Shown here: piece after piece, positions 1-7,099 of the stretch
How the letters are laid out: each line of letters starts with the position of its first letter
How positions within the stretch are numbered: position 1 is the stretch's first letter
Source of the DNA: CAYWNA01 sp964459305
GTDB lineage: Bacteria; Planctomycetota; Planctomycetia; Pirellulales; Pirellulaceae
Assembly (NCBI GenBank): GCA_964459305.1
Contig: CAYWNA010000005.1
Span: forward strand, 89,485-153,484
Reading direction: 5' to 3'
DNA: 64,000 nucleotides
The notes under the pieces: generated by a model
The model's input: the letters and a program-made list of their open reading frames with translations, nothing else
The model's database searches: none
Told to the model about the DNA's origin: nothing
Made by a program: the position numbers and the translations under genes

Positions 1-824
1 CCGCCGTGGAACGCGAGCCGTCCCCGGTACTGTGGCAACAGAGCATACACGTCCATCACTTCGGGTTGGAACGGGTTGAAGCAGTTGAGGCCGATGGCGA
101 TCAGGTCGTCAAACAACTCGTCCACATCACCGCAGGAATGAATCATGACGAACTTGCCCGAGTCGCGCACCACGCCGTACATCCGTTTCAATGCCGGGTA
201 GATGAACTCGTGCCAGTGGTCGGGCCCCATCTGCAATCCGCGCTGCTGGCCCCAATCGTCGCCCAAGTAAACCGCATCGATATCGTATTTCAAAGCCTCC
301 TCCACTTGGACAATGTTGTAGTCGACAATCGCGGTGAACAGTTCGTGAACGAATGCAGGGTGGTCCAGGAAATCGACCATCAAATTCTCCATGCCCCGCA
401 GCGTCCACGCCCGTTCGTATAAGGAGAATCCGAGCTGGAATACCCGAAGGCGGTCGGCACATCGCTCGATCTTCTCCGGAATGTCGACAAAGAACCTGCG
501 ATCCAAGGGGTTGGGAAACTCGTAGCCGGCCAAGGTGGGCTGGGGCAACACGCAGCCTTCGACGTTGCCGATGTCCTTGTCGATTGTGCGGTCCCACACG
601 ACGCCAAATACGTCACGAAACCGATCGCTGCCCAGATCGTCAAAAAAGCCGATGTCACTTCCGAGCCTCAGGAGATGGTTCTCCAGCGGAATCTCAATGT
701 CCGCTTGGCCAAAGTGCCCCTGAAGCTTCTCCTTGGCTTCTTTTGTAAAGCCCATCGACCAAGGAACGTACGGAGGGCGTTTGCCTTCCAGAATCAGTCG
801 CACAACTTCGCGTTTCGTCATCAT
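1..824 (-). CDS. Uroporphyrinogen decarboxylase-like protein (partial, 3' end outside window)
   Basis: The minus strand is open from an ATG pair at 824/821 to the window edge, giving about 274 residues that begin MMTKREVVRLILEGKRPP. The pattern is that of the URO-D superfamily: an N-terminal 'R..EGKRPPYVPW' segment, a central YDIDAVYLGDDWG stretch, then FVMIHSCGDVDELFDDLI and, at the edge, GRLAFHGG. In planctomycetes such proteins are usually not heme enzymes but relatives of corrinoid methyltransferases or unassigned URO-D paralogues; the substrate cannot be told. It is transcribed away from the aminotransferase gene at 1121. No strong Shine-Dalgarno precedes the start, so either Met is possible. 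Two more URO-D-like genes lie in this window (27847 and 52722). Confidence 0.85.
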   Translation of the reverse strand, partial: MMTKREVVRLILEGKRPPYVPWSMGFTKEAKEKLQGHFGQADIEIPLENHLLRLGSDIGFFDDLGSDRFRDVFGVVWDRTIDKDIGNVEGCVLPQPTLAGYEFPNPLDRRFFVDIPEKIERCADRLRVFQLGFSLYERAWTLRGMENLMVDFLDHPAFVHELFTAIVDYNIVQVEEALKYDIDAVYLGDDWGQQRGLQMGPDHWHEFIYPALKRMYGVVRDSGKFVMIHSCGDVDELFDDLIAIGLNCFNPFQPEVMDVYALLPQYRGRLAFHG

Positions 825-904
825 AATCACACCGCATCACCCTAGGTGCCGGAACAGATGTAAGCCCTTCTGGATTCAGAGAAGCAACTTATCGGCCATA
901 TTGC

Positions 905-985
905 AGTTATATTCTTGCCGGCCATATTCTTGCCCGCCGTGGGATCTAGAAAAAGGACGGCAAGAACATGATGGACAAGAACATT
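905..985. repeat. Inverted repeat built on ATTCTTGCC / GGCAAGAA
   Basis: The spacer between the divergent URO-D and aminotransferase genes carries ATTCTTGCC twice (911-919 and about 926-934). The complementary motif GGCAAGAACATG follows at 959-970 and a diverged copy GGACAAGAACAT at 973-984. The arrangement can fold into a stem with doubled arms. It looks like one of the short palindromic families seen between genes throughout this window. No promoter is obvious in the rest of the 825-1120 gap. Confidence 0.45.
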
Positions 986-1120
986 GTTTCGACTCGCATG
1001 TAATCAAGGTACTGCCATTCGATTGGCTTGTCAGCGCGGGCTTAGAGAAAGCCTCGGTTGTCGCCTGGGCGAGTCCGGATAGAATGTCGGCAAAACACTC
1101 GAACGTTTGTTACTCGCTAG

Positions 1121-2050
1121 ATGATTTCTATGCCACTTGCCTATCTGAACGGTAAACTGGTTCCTGCTACAGAGGCCGCGATTCCTGTCTACGACGCTGG
1201 TTTTGTCCTGGGTGTGACGGTGGCCGAGCAGGTGCGTACGTTTTCCGGTCGTCTATTCCGCCTGGATCAACATCTCGCTCGCCTCTCCCGATCGCTTGAA
1301 ATCGTCGGCGTCGACCCCGGCGTAGACTTACCTGATTTGAAAGGCGCCGCGAGCGAGTTGGCTGCACGAAACCATGCGTTGCTCGACGAAGGCGACGACC
1401 TGGGAGTGTCGATTCTTGTCACGCCCGGTCCCTATTCAACCATGGCATGCGCGGTCGAAGAAGCTGGTCCGGCAGGGCCGACTGTCGTGATGCACACCTA
1501 CCCGCTGCCGTTTCAGATATGGGCCGACAAGTACCAGCATGGGCAATCGTTGGTGATCACCGACATCGAGCAAGTTCCGACCGCGTGCTGGCCCGCCGAA
1601 TTGAAATGCCGCAGTCGCATGCACTACTACCTCGCCGACAAAGAAGCCAGGAAGGTGCAACCCGACGCGAGGGCCTTGTTTCTCGATCACGACGGCCACG
1701 TGCTCGAAGCTTCTACCGCAAACGTTGTGATCTACAATCGGGGCCAGGGGATCGTGTCTCCGCACCGGGAGACAATCTTGCCTGGAATCAGTGTCAGCGT
1801 GGTCGTAGAGCTTGCCGCCGAATTCGGCGTTCCGGTTCGGTACCAACAGCTTTCGGTCGATGATATCCTCCAGGCGGATGAAGTCATGCTGTGCAGCACC
1901 AGCCCCTGCGTATGGCCCGTAACTAGCCTCGATGGCCGGACAATCGCCGATGGCCGGCCGGGCGAGATGTTCCGGAAGTTGCTGGCCGCCTGGAGCGAGA
2001 TGGTGGGTGTGGACATCAAAGCACAAGCGGAGCGGTTTTCCACGCGTTGA
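1121..2050 (+). CDS. Class IV aminotransferase (BCAT / D-amino-acid aminotransferase / ADC lyase fold)
   Basis: A 309-residue cytosolic PLP enzyme of fold type IV. The N-terminus has the family pattern AYLNGKLVPATEAAIPVYDAGFVLG reduced to its core (residues 7-31). The expected Schiff-base lysine is K162 in AELKCRSRMHY. The phosphate-binding and C-terminal part has LEASTANVVIY and ILPGISVSVVVELA. Length fits the family (about 280-310). The sequence does not decide between branched-chain aminotransferase, D-alanine aminotransferase and aminodeoxychorismate lyase. The start could be M1 (1121) or M4 (1130); neither has a clear ribosome-binding site. It converges on the GspF-like gene, whose stop is 25 bases away. 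Confidence 0.85.
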   Translation: MISMPLAYLNGKLVPATEAAIPVYDAGFVLGVTVAEQVRTFSGRLFRLDQHLARLSRSLEIVGVDPGVDLPDLKGAASELAARNHALLDEGDDLGVSILVTPGPYSTMACAVEEAGPAGPTVVMHTYPLPFQIWADKYQHGQSLVITDIEQVPTACWPAELKCRSRMHYYLADKEARKVQPDARALFLDHDGHVLEASTANVVIYNRGQGIVSPHRETILPGISVSVVVELAAEFGVPVRYQQLSVDDILQADEVMLCSTSPCVWPVTSLDGRTIADGRPGEMFRKLLAAWSEMVGVDIKAQAERFSTR

Positions 2051-2074
2051 TTGCCCCAGCATGTTTCGATGCTT

Positions 2075-3103
2075 TCACATCTCCAACGCGCCGTAGATGG
2101 TACCGATATAGAACATGGCCAACCGGAAGATGAGGAATATGATAAACACAAACACGAGACCCACCAGGGCAACCGTTGAAGCGATTGTCAACATCCTGGC
2201 GGAGGACTTCGCGCGGTCGCGGTAGTCATTCGCTAATCGCGCGAGCGATTCACCATGCGTACCGGATAATTCGGCGGTTTCCAACGAACTCAGGAACTCA
2301 TCGGGAAACAACTCGGTCTCGCGCAATGCTTCGTGGAATTCCTTGCCTTGCGCGATCGCGCCGTCAACGATTTCCATTTGCGAGGTATAGTACGCGTTCT
2401 GAGTGCTCCGAATTGCCATCCGAATGGAACGTCGTGCGTCCAGGCCGGAATCCAATGCCAGGGAGAGTGTCCACGCCAATCGCGACAAGGCCGACGTCCG
2501 CAGGCAGTTGCCGATCACTGGAGCCTGCATCACCAACTGAAGCGGTTTGGGGCCGAGCCACCCTCGCATCAGGGCAATCACAACCCAGGCGATTCCACCG
2601 AAGACTGCGGCGACTAAGAACATGTATTTGAGCAGACCCGGCACGCCGACCAACCCAAAACCAAGGATGTCAATGGGCTCGCCAGACGGACCGGCGGGGA
2701 TCATCCCCATGACCAATATCAATAGCCCGATGACGCCGATGGCCCCCAACAACTCAATTCCCGGCCAGAGGATCCCCATCAGGAAAGTACGCCGCAGGTT
2801 CAGGAGATGCTCGTAGTGCTCGGCCAAGCCGGAGAGCACGTCTTCGAGCCTGCCGGTCTTTTCGCCCACGTCCACTAGGTCGCAAGTCAGGCTGGGAAAA
2901 TAGCCATCGCATGCGGACATGGCTTCCGCAAGGCTATCGCCATTTGCGACCCGCTCGCTCATTGTGGCTACCCGTTGTCGATGTGTGGGCGACCCGCGTT
3001 CGGCTTCTTTTCTGCAGGTGGTGCGGATGTCCACGCCGGCGCGATGGGATGTGGCAACACGGCGCAGCATTTGTGCCAGCGGTCTGGTTCCGATTCGAGG
3101 CAT
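2075..3103 (-). CDS. GspF/PilC-type type II secretion or type IV pilus inner-membrane protein
   Basis: 342 residues with two GspF (T2SSF) domains. The first, about residues 8-125, includes the signature region around GDSLAEAMSACDGYFPSL and VDVGEKTGRLEDVLSGLAEHY. The second, about 205-330, includes GKEFHEALRETELFPDEF and LETAELSGTHGESLARLA. Long hydrophobic segments sit at about 108-135, 155-180 and 310-335, as in the polytopic platform protein of type II secretion and type IV pilus machines. An in-frame TGA five codons upstream fixes the start at or after 3103. It follows the maf gene by 32 bases on the same strand, so they are probably co-transcribed. No GspE/PilB ATPase or secretin is beside it, so it is an orphan platform gene here. 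Confidence 0.85.
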   Translation of the reverse strand: MPRIGTRPLAQMLRRVATSHRAGVDIRTTCRKEAERGSPTHRQRVATMSERVANGDSLAEAMSACDGYFPSLTCDLVDVGEKTGRLEDVLSGLAEHYEHLLNLRRTFLMGILWPGIELLGAIGVIGLLILVMGMIPAGPSGEPIDILGFGLVGVPGLLKYMFLVAAVFGGIAWVVIALMRGWLGPKPLQLVMQAPVIGNCLRTSALSRLAWTLSLALDSGLDARRSIRMAIRSTQNAYYTSQMEIVDGAIAQGKEFHEALRETELFPDEFLSSLETAELSGTHGESLARLANDYRDRAKSSARMLTIASTVALVGLVFVFIIFLIFRLAMFYIGTIYGALEM

Positions 3104-3135
3104 GGCAGCATTCCAGCGTCAGGACAATCCCTGAC

Positions 3136-3720
3136 CTACGAGAAATGAAATTCGCGGATCATCTCCGCCAATAGTCCCAAGGGCAAGCCGACGACGTTCG
3201 ACTCGCTTCCGTCCAGAATATCGAGCCAGTCGTGTCCGTCCTGGTAGCCGAACGCGCCTGCTTTGCCCTCCCAATCACCCGTCGCCAGATATCGATCCAA
3301 TTGATCGTCTGAGATGCGTGCCATCTTGAGCCTTGTTTCGGCCACCTTCACCGAGCAGCGATTGCTGGGCACCTGCCACAGACACAGACCGCTGTAGACG
3401 CTATGTTCACAGCCGCGCAGCGTCCGTAGCATTCGACGGGCATCCTCGAAATCGTCCGGTTTACCAAGTATTCGGCCCTGGCATTCGGCAACGGTGTCGC
3501 ATCCCAACACGAGACCTTCATCACACCGCTGGGCTACGTCCGCTGCTTTCTGACGCGCCAGACGCGACACCAAGTCGGCCGGCGTCTCGCCATGTCGCAC
3601 ACCACCCTCTGCTGTATCACTGGGCGGCAGTACGTCAAACTCGTACCCGGCCGCCAGCAGCAGTTCGCGGCGACGAGGAGAGCGGCTCGCTAGAATGATT
3701 CTCGGTGGACGTACCGACAT
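3136..3720 (-). CDS. maf: Maf-family nucleoside triphosphate pyrophosphatase
   Basis: 194 residues, the usual Maf length. The N-terminus IILASRSPRRRELLLAAG (residues 8-25) holds the S-R-S-P-R-R signature that binds the triphosphate. VLGCDTVAECQGRILGKP carries the catalytic aspartate of the D-T-V motif, and the C-terminal KAGAFGYQDGHDWLDILDG followed by SNVVGLPL is typical. Maf proteins hydrolyse non-canonical or excess dTTP/UTP/CTP to the monophosphate in the cytosol. It lies immediately upstream of the GspF-like gene on the same strand (32 bases apart). Confidence 0.93.
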   Translation of the reverse strand: MSVRPPRIILASRSPRRRELLLAAGYEFDVLPPSDTAEGGVRHGETPADLVSRLARQKAADVAQRCDEGLVLGCDTVAECQGRILGKPDDFEDARRMLRTLRGCEHSVYSGLCLWQVPSNRCSVKVAETRLKMARISDDQLDRYLATGDWEGKAGAFGYQDGHDWLDILDGSESNVVGLPLGLLAEMIREFHFS

Positions 3721-3804
3721 GTCAACCTGTCATTGGTCTGGGGCGCACAGACTCTACAATGTAGTACACCAAGATACACGAACGCGTCCTGTTTGTAATG
3801 GCCG

Positions 3805-4494
3805 ATGTCGCGAGCACCCTTTCCTATTCTATTCGAAGACAACCACCTACTGGTCGTCGCCAAACCGGCCGGCCTGCCCACAATGGGTGTAGGTGAGGGG
3901 CGTCCAAGTCTGCTCACGGTGGCCAAGGAGTACATCAAGCAGAAATATGACAAGCCAGGCAACGTGTATCTGGGGATAGTCAGCCGATTAGACGCTCCGG
4001 TCACCGGTGCGGTCGTCATCGCTCGAACCTCCAAGGCCGCCGCTCGCCTGACTGAGCAGTTCCGCGACGGCAGCGTCGAAAAGGTCTACTGGGCCCTGGT
4101 GGAAGGCGTACCGGCGCCCGCGGAAGCAAACTGCGTTGATTGGATGCGAAAGGACGAACGTCACCGCAAGATGCACGTGACGCACCAGGACCACCCAGAG
4201 GCAAAGGAAGCGCGACTGGCGTACACGACACTCAAAGAGTTTCCCCAGACCACGCTCGTGCAAGTCCGCCTGGAAACCGGGCGGAAACACCAGATCCGCG
4301 TTCAACTGGCGCGACGCGGGCACCCGATCGTCGGCGATCGGAAATACGGCGCGAAAACGCCGTGTCCCGATGGGATCGCCCTGCATTCTCGAAGAATCGA
4401 ATTCGTGCATCCGGTGCGCAGAACGCCTCTCCGACTCGTGGCACCACTCCCGAAGTGCTGGCGAGAATTCGGTGTGATGGAGGATGCCAGTTGA
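3805..4494 (+). CDS. RluA-family pseudouridine synthase
   Basis: 229 residues, a minimal RluA/RluD catalytic domain without the S4 RNA-binding domain. Motif I is VVAKPAGLPTMG (about residues 17-28). The catalytic aspartate lies in SRLDAPVTG (about residues 58-66), where the family normally reads H-R-L-D-x-x-T-S-G, so the first residue is Ser instead of His. The C-terminal ETGRKHQIRVQLARRGHPIVGDRKYG is the family's motif III region. It isomerises uridines in rRNA or tRNA; the target cannot be deduced. It is divergent from maf with an 84-base gap. Confidence 0.9.
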   Translation: MSRAPFPILFEDNHLLVVAKPAGLPTMGVGEGRPSLLTVAKEYIKQKYDKPGNVYLGIVSRLDAPVTGAVVIARTSKAAARLTEQFRDGSVEKVYWALVEGVPAPAEANCVDWMRKDERHRKMHVTHQDHPEAKEARLAYTTLKEFPQTTLVQVRLETGRKHQIRVQLARRGHPIVGDRKYGAKTPCPDGIALHSRRIEFVHPVRRTPLRLVAPLPKCWREFGVMEDAS

Positions 4495-4556
4495 GACGGT
4501 ACTATGCCCCGATGCCGATCGGCGGTAGTATTAGTAGAGTGTCCACGGCCGGCCCT

Positions 4557-4678
4557 GATCATAACTCCGGCAGTTGCCAGGAGTGATAGCATAGTAACCC
4601 GAAGCGTAAGCGAGGAATGCAGCGAACTACGGCCTCCTCCTCGCTTACGCTTCGGGTTTCGATGCCGGAGTTACGATC
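4557..4678. repeat. Nested palindromic repeat (ACCCGAAGCGTAAGCGAGGA family)
   Basis: Inner arms 4596-4616 and 4638-4658 are perfect reverse complements built on AACCCGAAGCGTAAGCGAGG. Outer arms near 4557-4572 and 4662-4678 pair GATCATAACTCCGGC with GCCGGAGTTACGATC. The whole thing folds into one long hairpin between the pseudouridine synthase and the S41 protease. A shorter relative occurs at 29276-29313. Confidence 0.85.
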
Positions 4679-4727
4679 AAGGCCTCCACGGCCATTCGCG
4701 CCAGGTAATCGTGTGGAAAGCTAGTAC

Positions 4728-6062
4728 ATGCCACTTCGCAATCTGCTAACCATCTTCTTGGCATCCATCATCTCGCTCGCGTGCTATGTCAGAGCGGACC
4801 GCAATCGTTATGCGTCTTCCTTGGCCGAGGCGATGAATCTGATCGATGCCCACTACGTGGAGGGTGTGAAGTTTCGCGACCTGTACGAAAACGCCATGAA
4901 AGGCATGGCTGGCGGATTGGATCCGTACTCGGCCTATATTGACCCCTCGGAATACCAGCATTTCCTGGAAGGACTCGATCAGGAGTTCGGCGGGATCGGC
5001 ATCCTGGTGGAAGTCAACCCGGAGACCAAGCGTTTGACGGTCATGAGTCCCCTTGTGGACACGCCGGCCTATCGGGCGGGGATGAGAGCCGGCGACACTA
5101 TTTTGGAGATCGACGGAAACGACACCGAAGGGTTGACGCTCAAGGACGCTGTGGAGCTGATACGGGGCAAGCCGGGAGATCCTGTACTTCTGTCGGTGTT
5201 GCACGTGGGCGATGAGGAACCGGTGGAGCTAGAGGTCGAACGAGCCATCATTCCCATCGAGTCGGTTCTGGGTGATCGGCGGGCGGACGAGGGTACGTGG
5301 AGTTTCGAACTAGAAGAGAACCCTCGAATCACCTACGTGCGGTTGATCACATTCGGCGAACGAACGTTGGACGAACTGACCGAGACGCTTGAGGACCGCA
5401 ACGTCGACGCGCTGGTCTTGGATCTCCGCGACAACGCCGGTGGACTGTTGACGGCGGCGGTCCAGACATGCGATCTATTCATCGACAAGGGAATGATCGT
5501 GAGCACGCGTGGCCGCGGCGGCAAGATCCGTCGACCACACACGGCGGGCTCCGATATGATTCTCGATCGCGATATTCCGATGGCCGTGCTGGTCAACCGG
5601 TTTTCCGCCAGCGCCAGCGAAATCGTGGCCGCTTGTTTACAGGATCACGGGCGGGCCAAGATCATTGGGCAGCGCACGTGGGGCAAAGGAACCGTGCAGA
5701 ACGTCATCCAGTTGGAAGGCGGGCGTGCCGCTTTGAAATTGACCACGGCCAGCTATTGGCGACCGAGCGGCAAAAACATCCACCGGAGCACGAAGGCCAA
5801 GGACGAGGACGGCTGGGGCGTACAACCCAATGAAGAATTCGAGGTCTTGCTGACCGCTGAAGAAGCCGATAAGGTCCGCCTGCACCGCCGCGGCCGGGAT
5901 GCCTTTCTCAACGGCGACACCCCCGACGATGGAGCAGACTCTGAAGACGAGGATCTGGAAGAAGCGTTCTACGACCCGCAACTGCGCAGAGCGATCGAAT
6001 ACCTGGAGGAGCAACTCCGGGTTCAGGACGCCAACAACACCAAGCTCGCTGATATCTCGTGA
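4728..6062 (+). CDS. ctpA: S41 carboxy-terminal processing peptidase with PDZ domain
   Basis: 444 residues. A hydrophobic N-terminus (LLTIFLASIISLACY, residues 5-19) is a signal peptide or anchor, so the enzyme acts in the periplasm or at the membrane. The Ctp N-terminal region includes MKGMAGGLDPYSAYIDP; a PDZ domain covers about residues 85-160 (GIGILVEVN, AGMRAGDTILEIDG). The catalytic Ser is in SASASE (about 287-292) and the catalytic Lys in GKGTVQ (about 317). The C-terminal 60 residues are unusually acidic (DDGADSEDEDLEEAF). Such proteases clip C-termini of exported proteins or degrade tagged ones. GGAAAG lies about 10 bases before the ATG. Confidence 0.93.
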   Translation: MPLRNLLTIFLASIISLACYVRADRNRYASSLAEAMNLIDAHYVEGVKFRDLYENAMKGMAGGLDPYSAYIDPSEYQHFLEGLDQEFGGIGILVEVNPETKRLTVMSPLVDTPAYRAGMRAGDTILEIDGNDTEGLTLKDAVELIRGKPGDPVLLSVLHVGDEEPVELEVERAIIPIESVLGDRRADEGTWSFELEENPRITYVRLITFGERTLDELTETLEDRNVDALVLDLRDNAGGLLTAAVQTCDLFIDKGMIVSTRGRGGKIRRPHTAGSDMILDRDIPMAVLVNRFSASASEIVAACLQDHGRAKIIGQRTWGKGTVQNVIQLEGGRAALKLTTASYWRPSGKNIHRSTKAKDEDGWGVQPNEEFEVLLTAEEADKVRLHRRGRDAFLNGDTPDDGADSEDEDLEEAFYDPQLRRAIEYLEEQLRVQDANNTKLADIS

Positions 6063-6142
6063 GTTGCGGTAGAGCCCCTCCCGCCGAACTCTTGCGCCGT
6101 TGTGCTGGAATGGGTCTGTATACTGCTCCTGGTCGGGGATGG

Positions 6143-6226
6143 CTCGTTTAGCCGCAAGCCGGAGGCGTGCGCGATTGTGCCTGGCCAGCGGATTACGCGC
6201 ACGCCTCCGGCTTGCGGTTAAACGAG
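6143..6226. repeat. Palindromic repeat, TTTAACCGCAAGCCGGAGGCG family
   Basis: Arms 6143-6173 and 6197-6226 pair CTCGTTTAGCCGCAAGCCGG with its reverse complement almost without mismatch. Relatives are at 12182, 21258 and 29130. It follows the S41 protease gene by 80 bases. Confidence 0.9.
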
Positions 6227-6256
6227 AGAATGTGCCAATCCTGACCGGTCGCGGTA

Positions 6257-6323
6257 TAGCTGGATTCGCAAGAATTCAGACGGATTACGCCCTCACCGCC
6301 TGAATTCTTAGTGAATCCAGCTA
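6257..6323. repeat. Palindromic repeat, TAGCTGGATTCGCAAGAATTC family
   Basis: TAGCTGGATTCGCAAGAATT at 6257 pairs with its complement ending at 6323 (two mismatches). A full second copy is at 34038-34110 and a single arm at 22732-22756. With the repeat at 6143 it fills most of the 6063-6502 gap; the remainder shows nothing recognisable. Confidence 0.9.
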
Positions 6324-6502
6324 CGAGTTTTGTCAACAAATCCTTGCCATCCCGCATACCCGTTCCTGCACCCCTTGCGTCGCTGCCGAGACCAATGGTG
6401 TTTCCCAGGCCAATGGAATCGCTTAGACTGGATGGCCGTGGTGATGCCCCGCAGCCGCCCGTTGTCAGTTGCTGCGGAAAGTCGTATCGACGAGGATGCT
6501 TC

Positions 6503-7099
6503 ATGGCCGATGCAGATCAGACATGGCAACGTTGGGCTCAACGACTGGCCGACGGCAACGAAGAGGTCGTTGGCGAATTTTGGAGTCAATACGGCGATCG
6601 CCTTCAGGGGCTCGCAGCCAGATTCCTGTCGTCGAAGTTGTACCGTCGCGAAGGGCCTGAAGACATCGTTCAATCCGTCTGTCGCACGTTCTTGCGGCGA
6701 GCCAAGGTGGGGCAGTTCGAACTGGCCGACCGGGACGGCCTGTGGCGATTGCTTTGCGCGATAACCGTCGCGAAAGTCCGAGAAAAGGCGCGCTACCATG
6801 GTCGCCAGAAGCGGAGCTTCGAGCAGGAACAGCATTTGGACGGCAGCCGCGTGGGCGGGGTGCCGGTGAAGGCAGTCGAGCCAACGCCGGACGAGGCTGT
6901 GGAGTTTGCGGACGAACTACGTCAGCTTTTGGACGGCATGGATGAGGAGGAGCGTCAAATCGTGATGCTCCGAATGGAAGAGTACACGTATCCCGAAATC
7001 GCCGACAAGATCGGGCGATCGAAGCGGACAGTGCGGCGCATCCTCAAACGTGTCCAAACGCGCCTGCAAGACATGCTCGAAGTCCAGCACGACGGATGA
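6503..7099 (+). CDS. ECF-type RNA polymerase sigma factor (planctomycete kinase-linked type)
   Basis: 198 residues from the ATG at 6503, which has GAGGA 8-9 bases before it; longer readings upstream run into repeat sequence and are unlikely. Sigma region 2 lies at about residues 15-85, with the core-binding EDIVQSVCRTFLRRA. Region 4 lies at about 130-190, with a helix-turn-helix in EYTYPEIADKIGRSKRTVRR. It directs RNA polymerase to a dedicated promoter set. Its stop overlaps the start of the kinase-TPR gene by four bases (ATGA), so the two are translationally coupled. Pairing of this sigma class with a Ser/Thr kinase is common in planctomycetes; no separate anti-sigma factor is present. Confidence 0.92.
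   Translation: MADADQTWQRWAQRLADGNEEVVGEFWSQYGDRLQGLAARFLSSKLYRREGPEDIVQSVCRTFLRRAKVGQFELADRDGLWRLLCAITVAKVREKARYHGRQKRSFEQEQHLDGSRVGGVPVKAVEPTPDEAVEFADELRQLLDGMDEEERQIVMLRMEEYTYPEIADKIGRSKRTVRRILKRVQTRLQDMLEVQHDG

Noticed and set aside
6311..6502. Longer start for the first sigma factor
   Set aside because: It would begin inside the 6257-6323 repeat; the ATG at 6503 has GAGGA and gives normal length.
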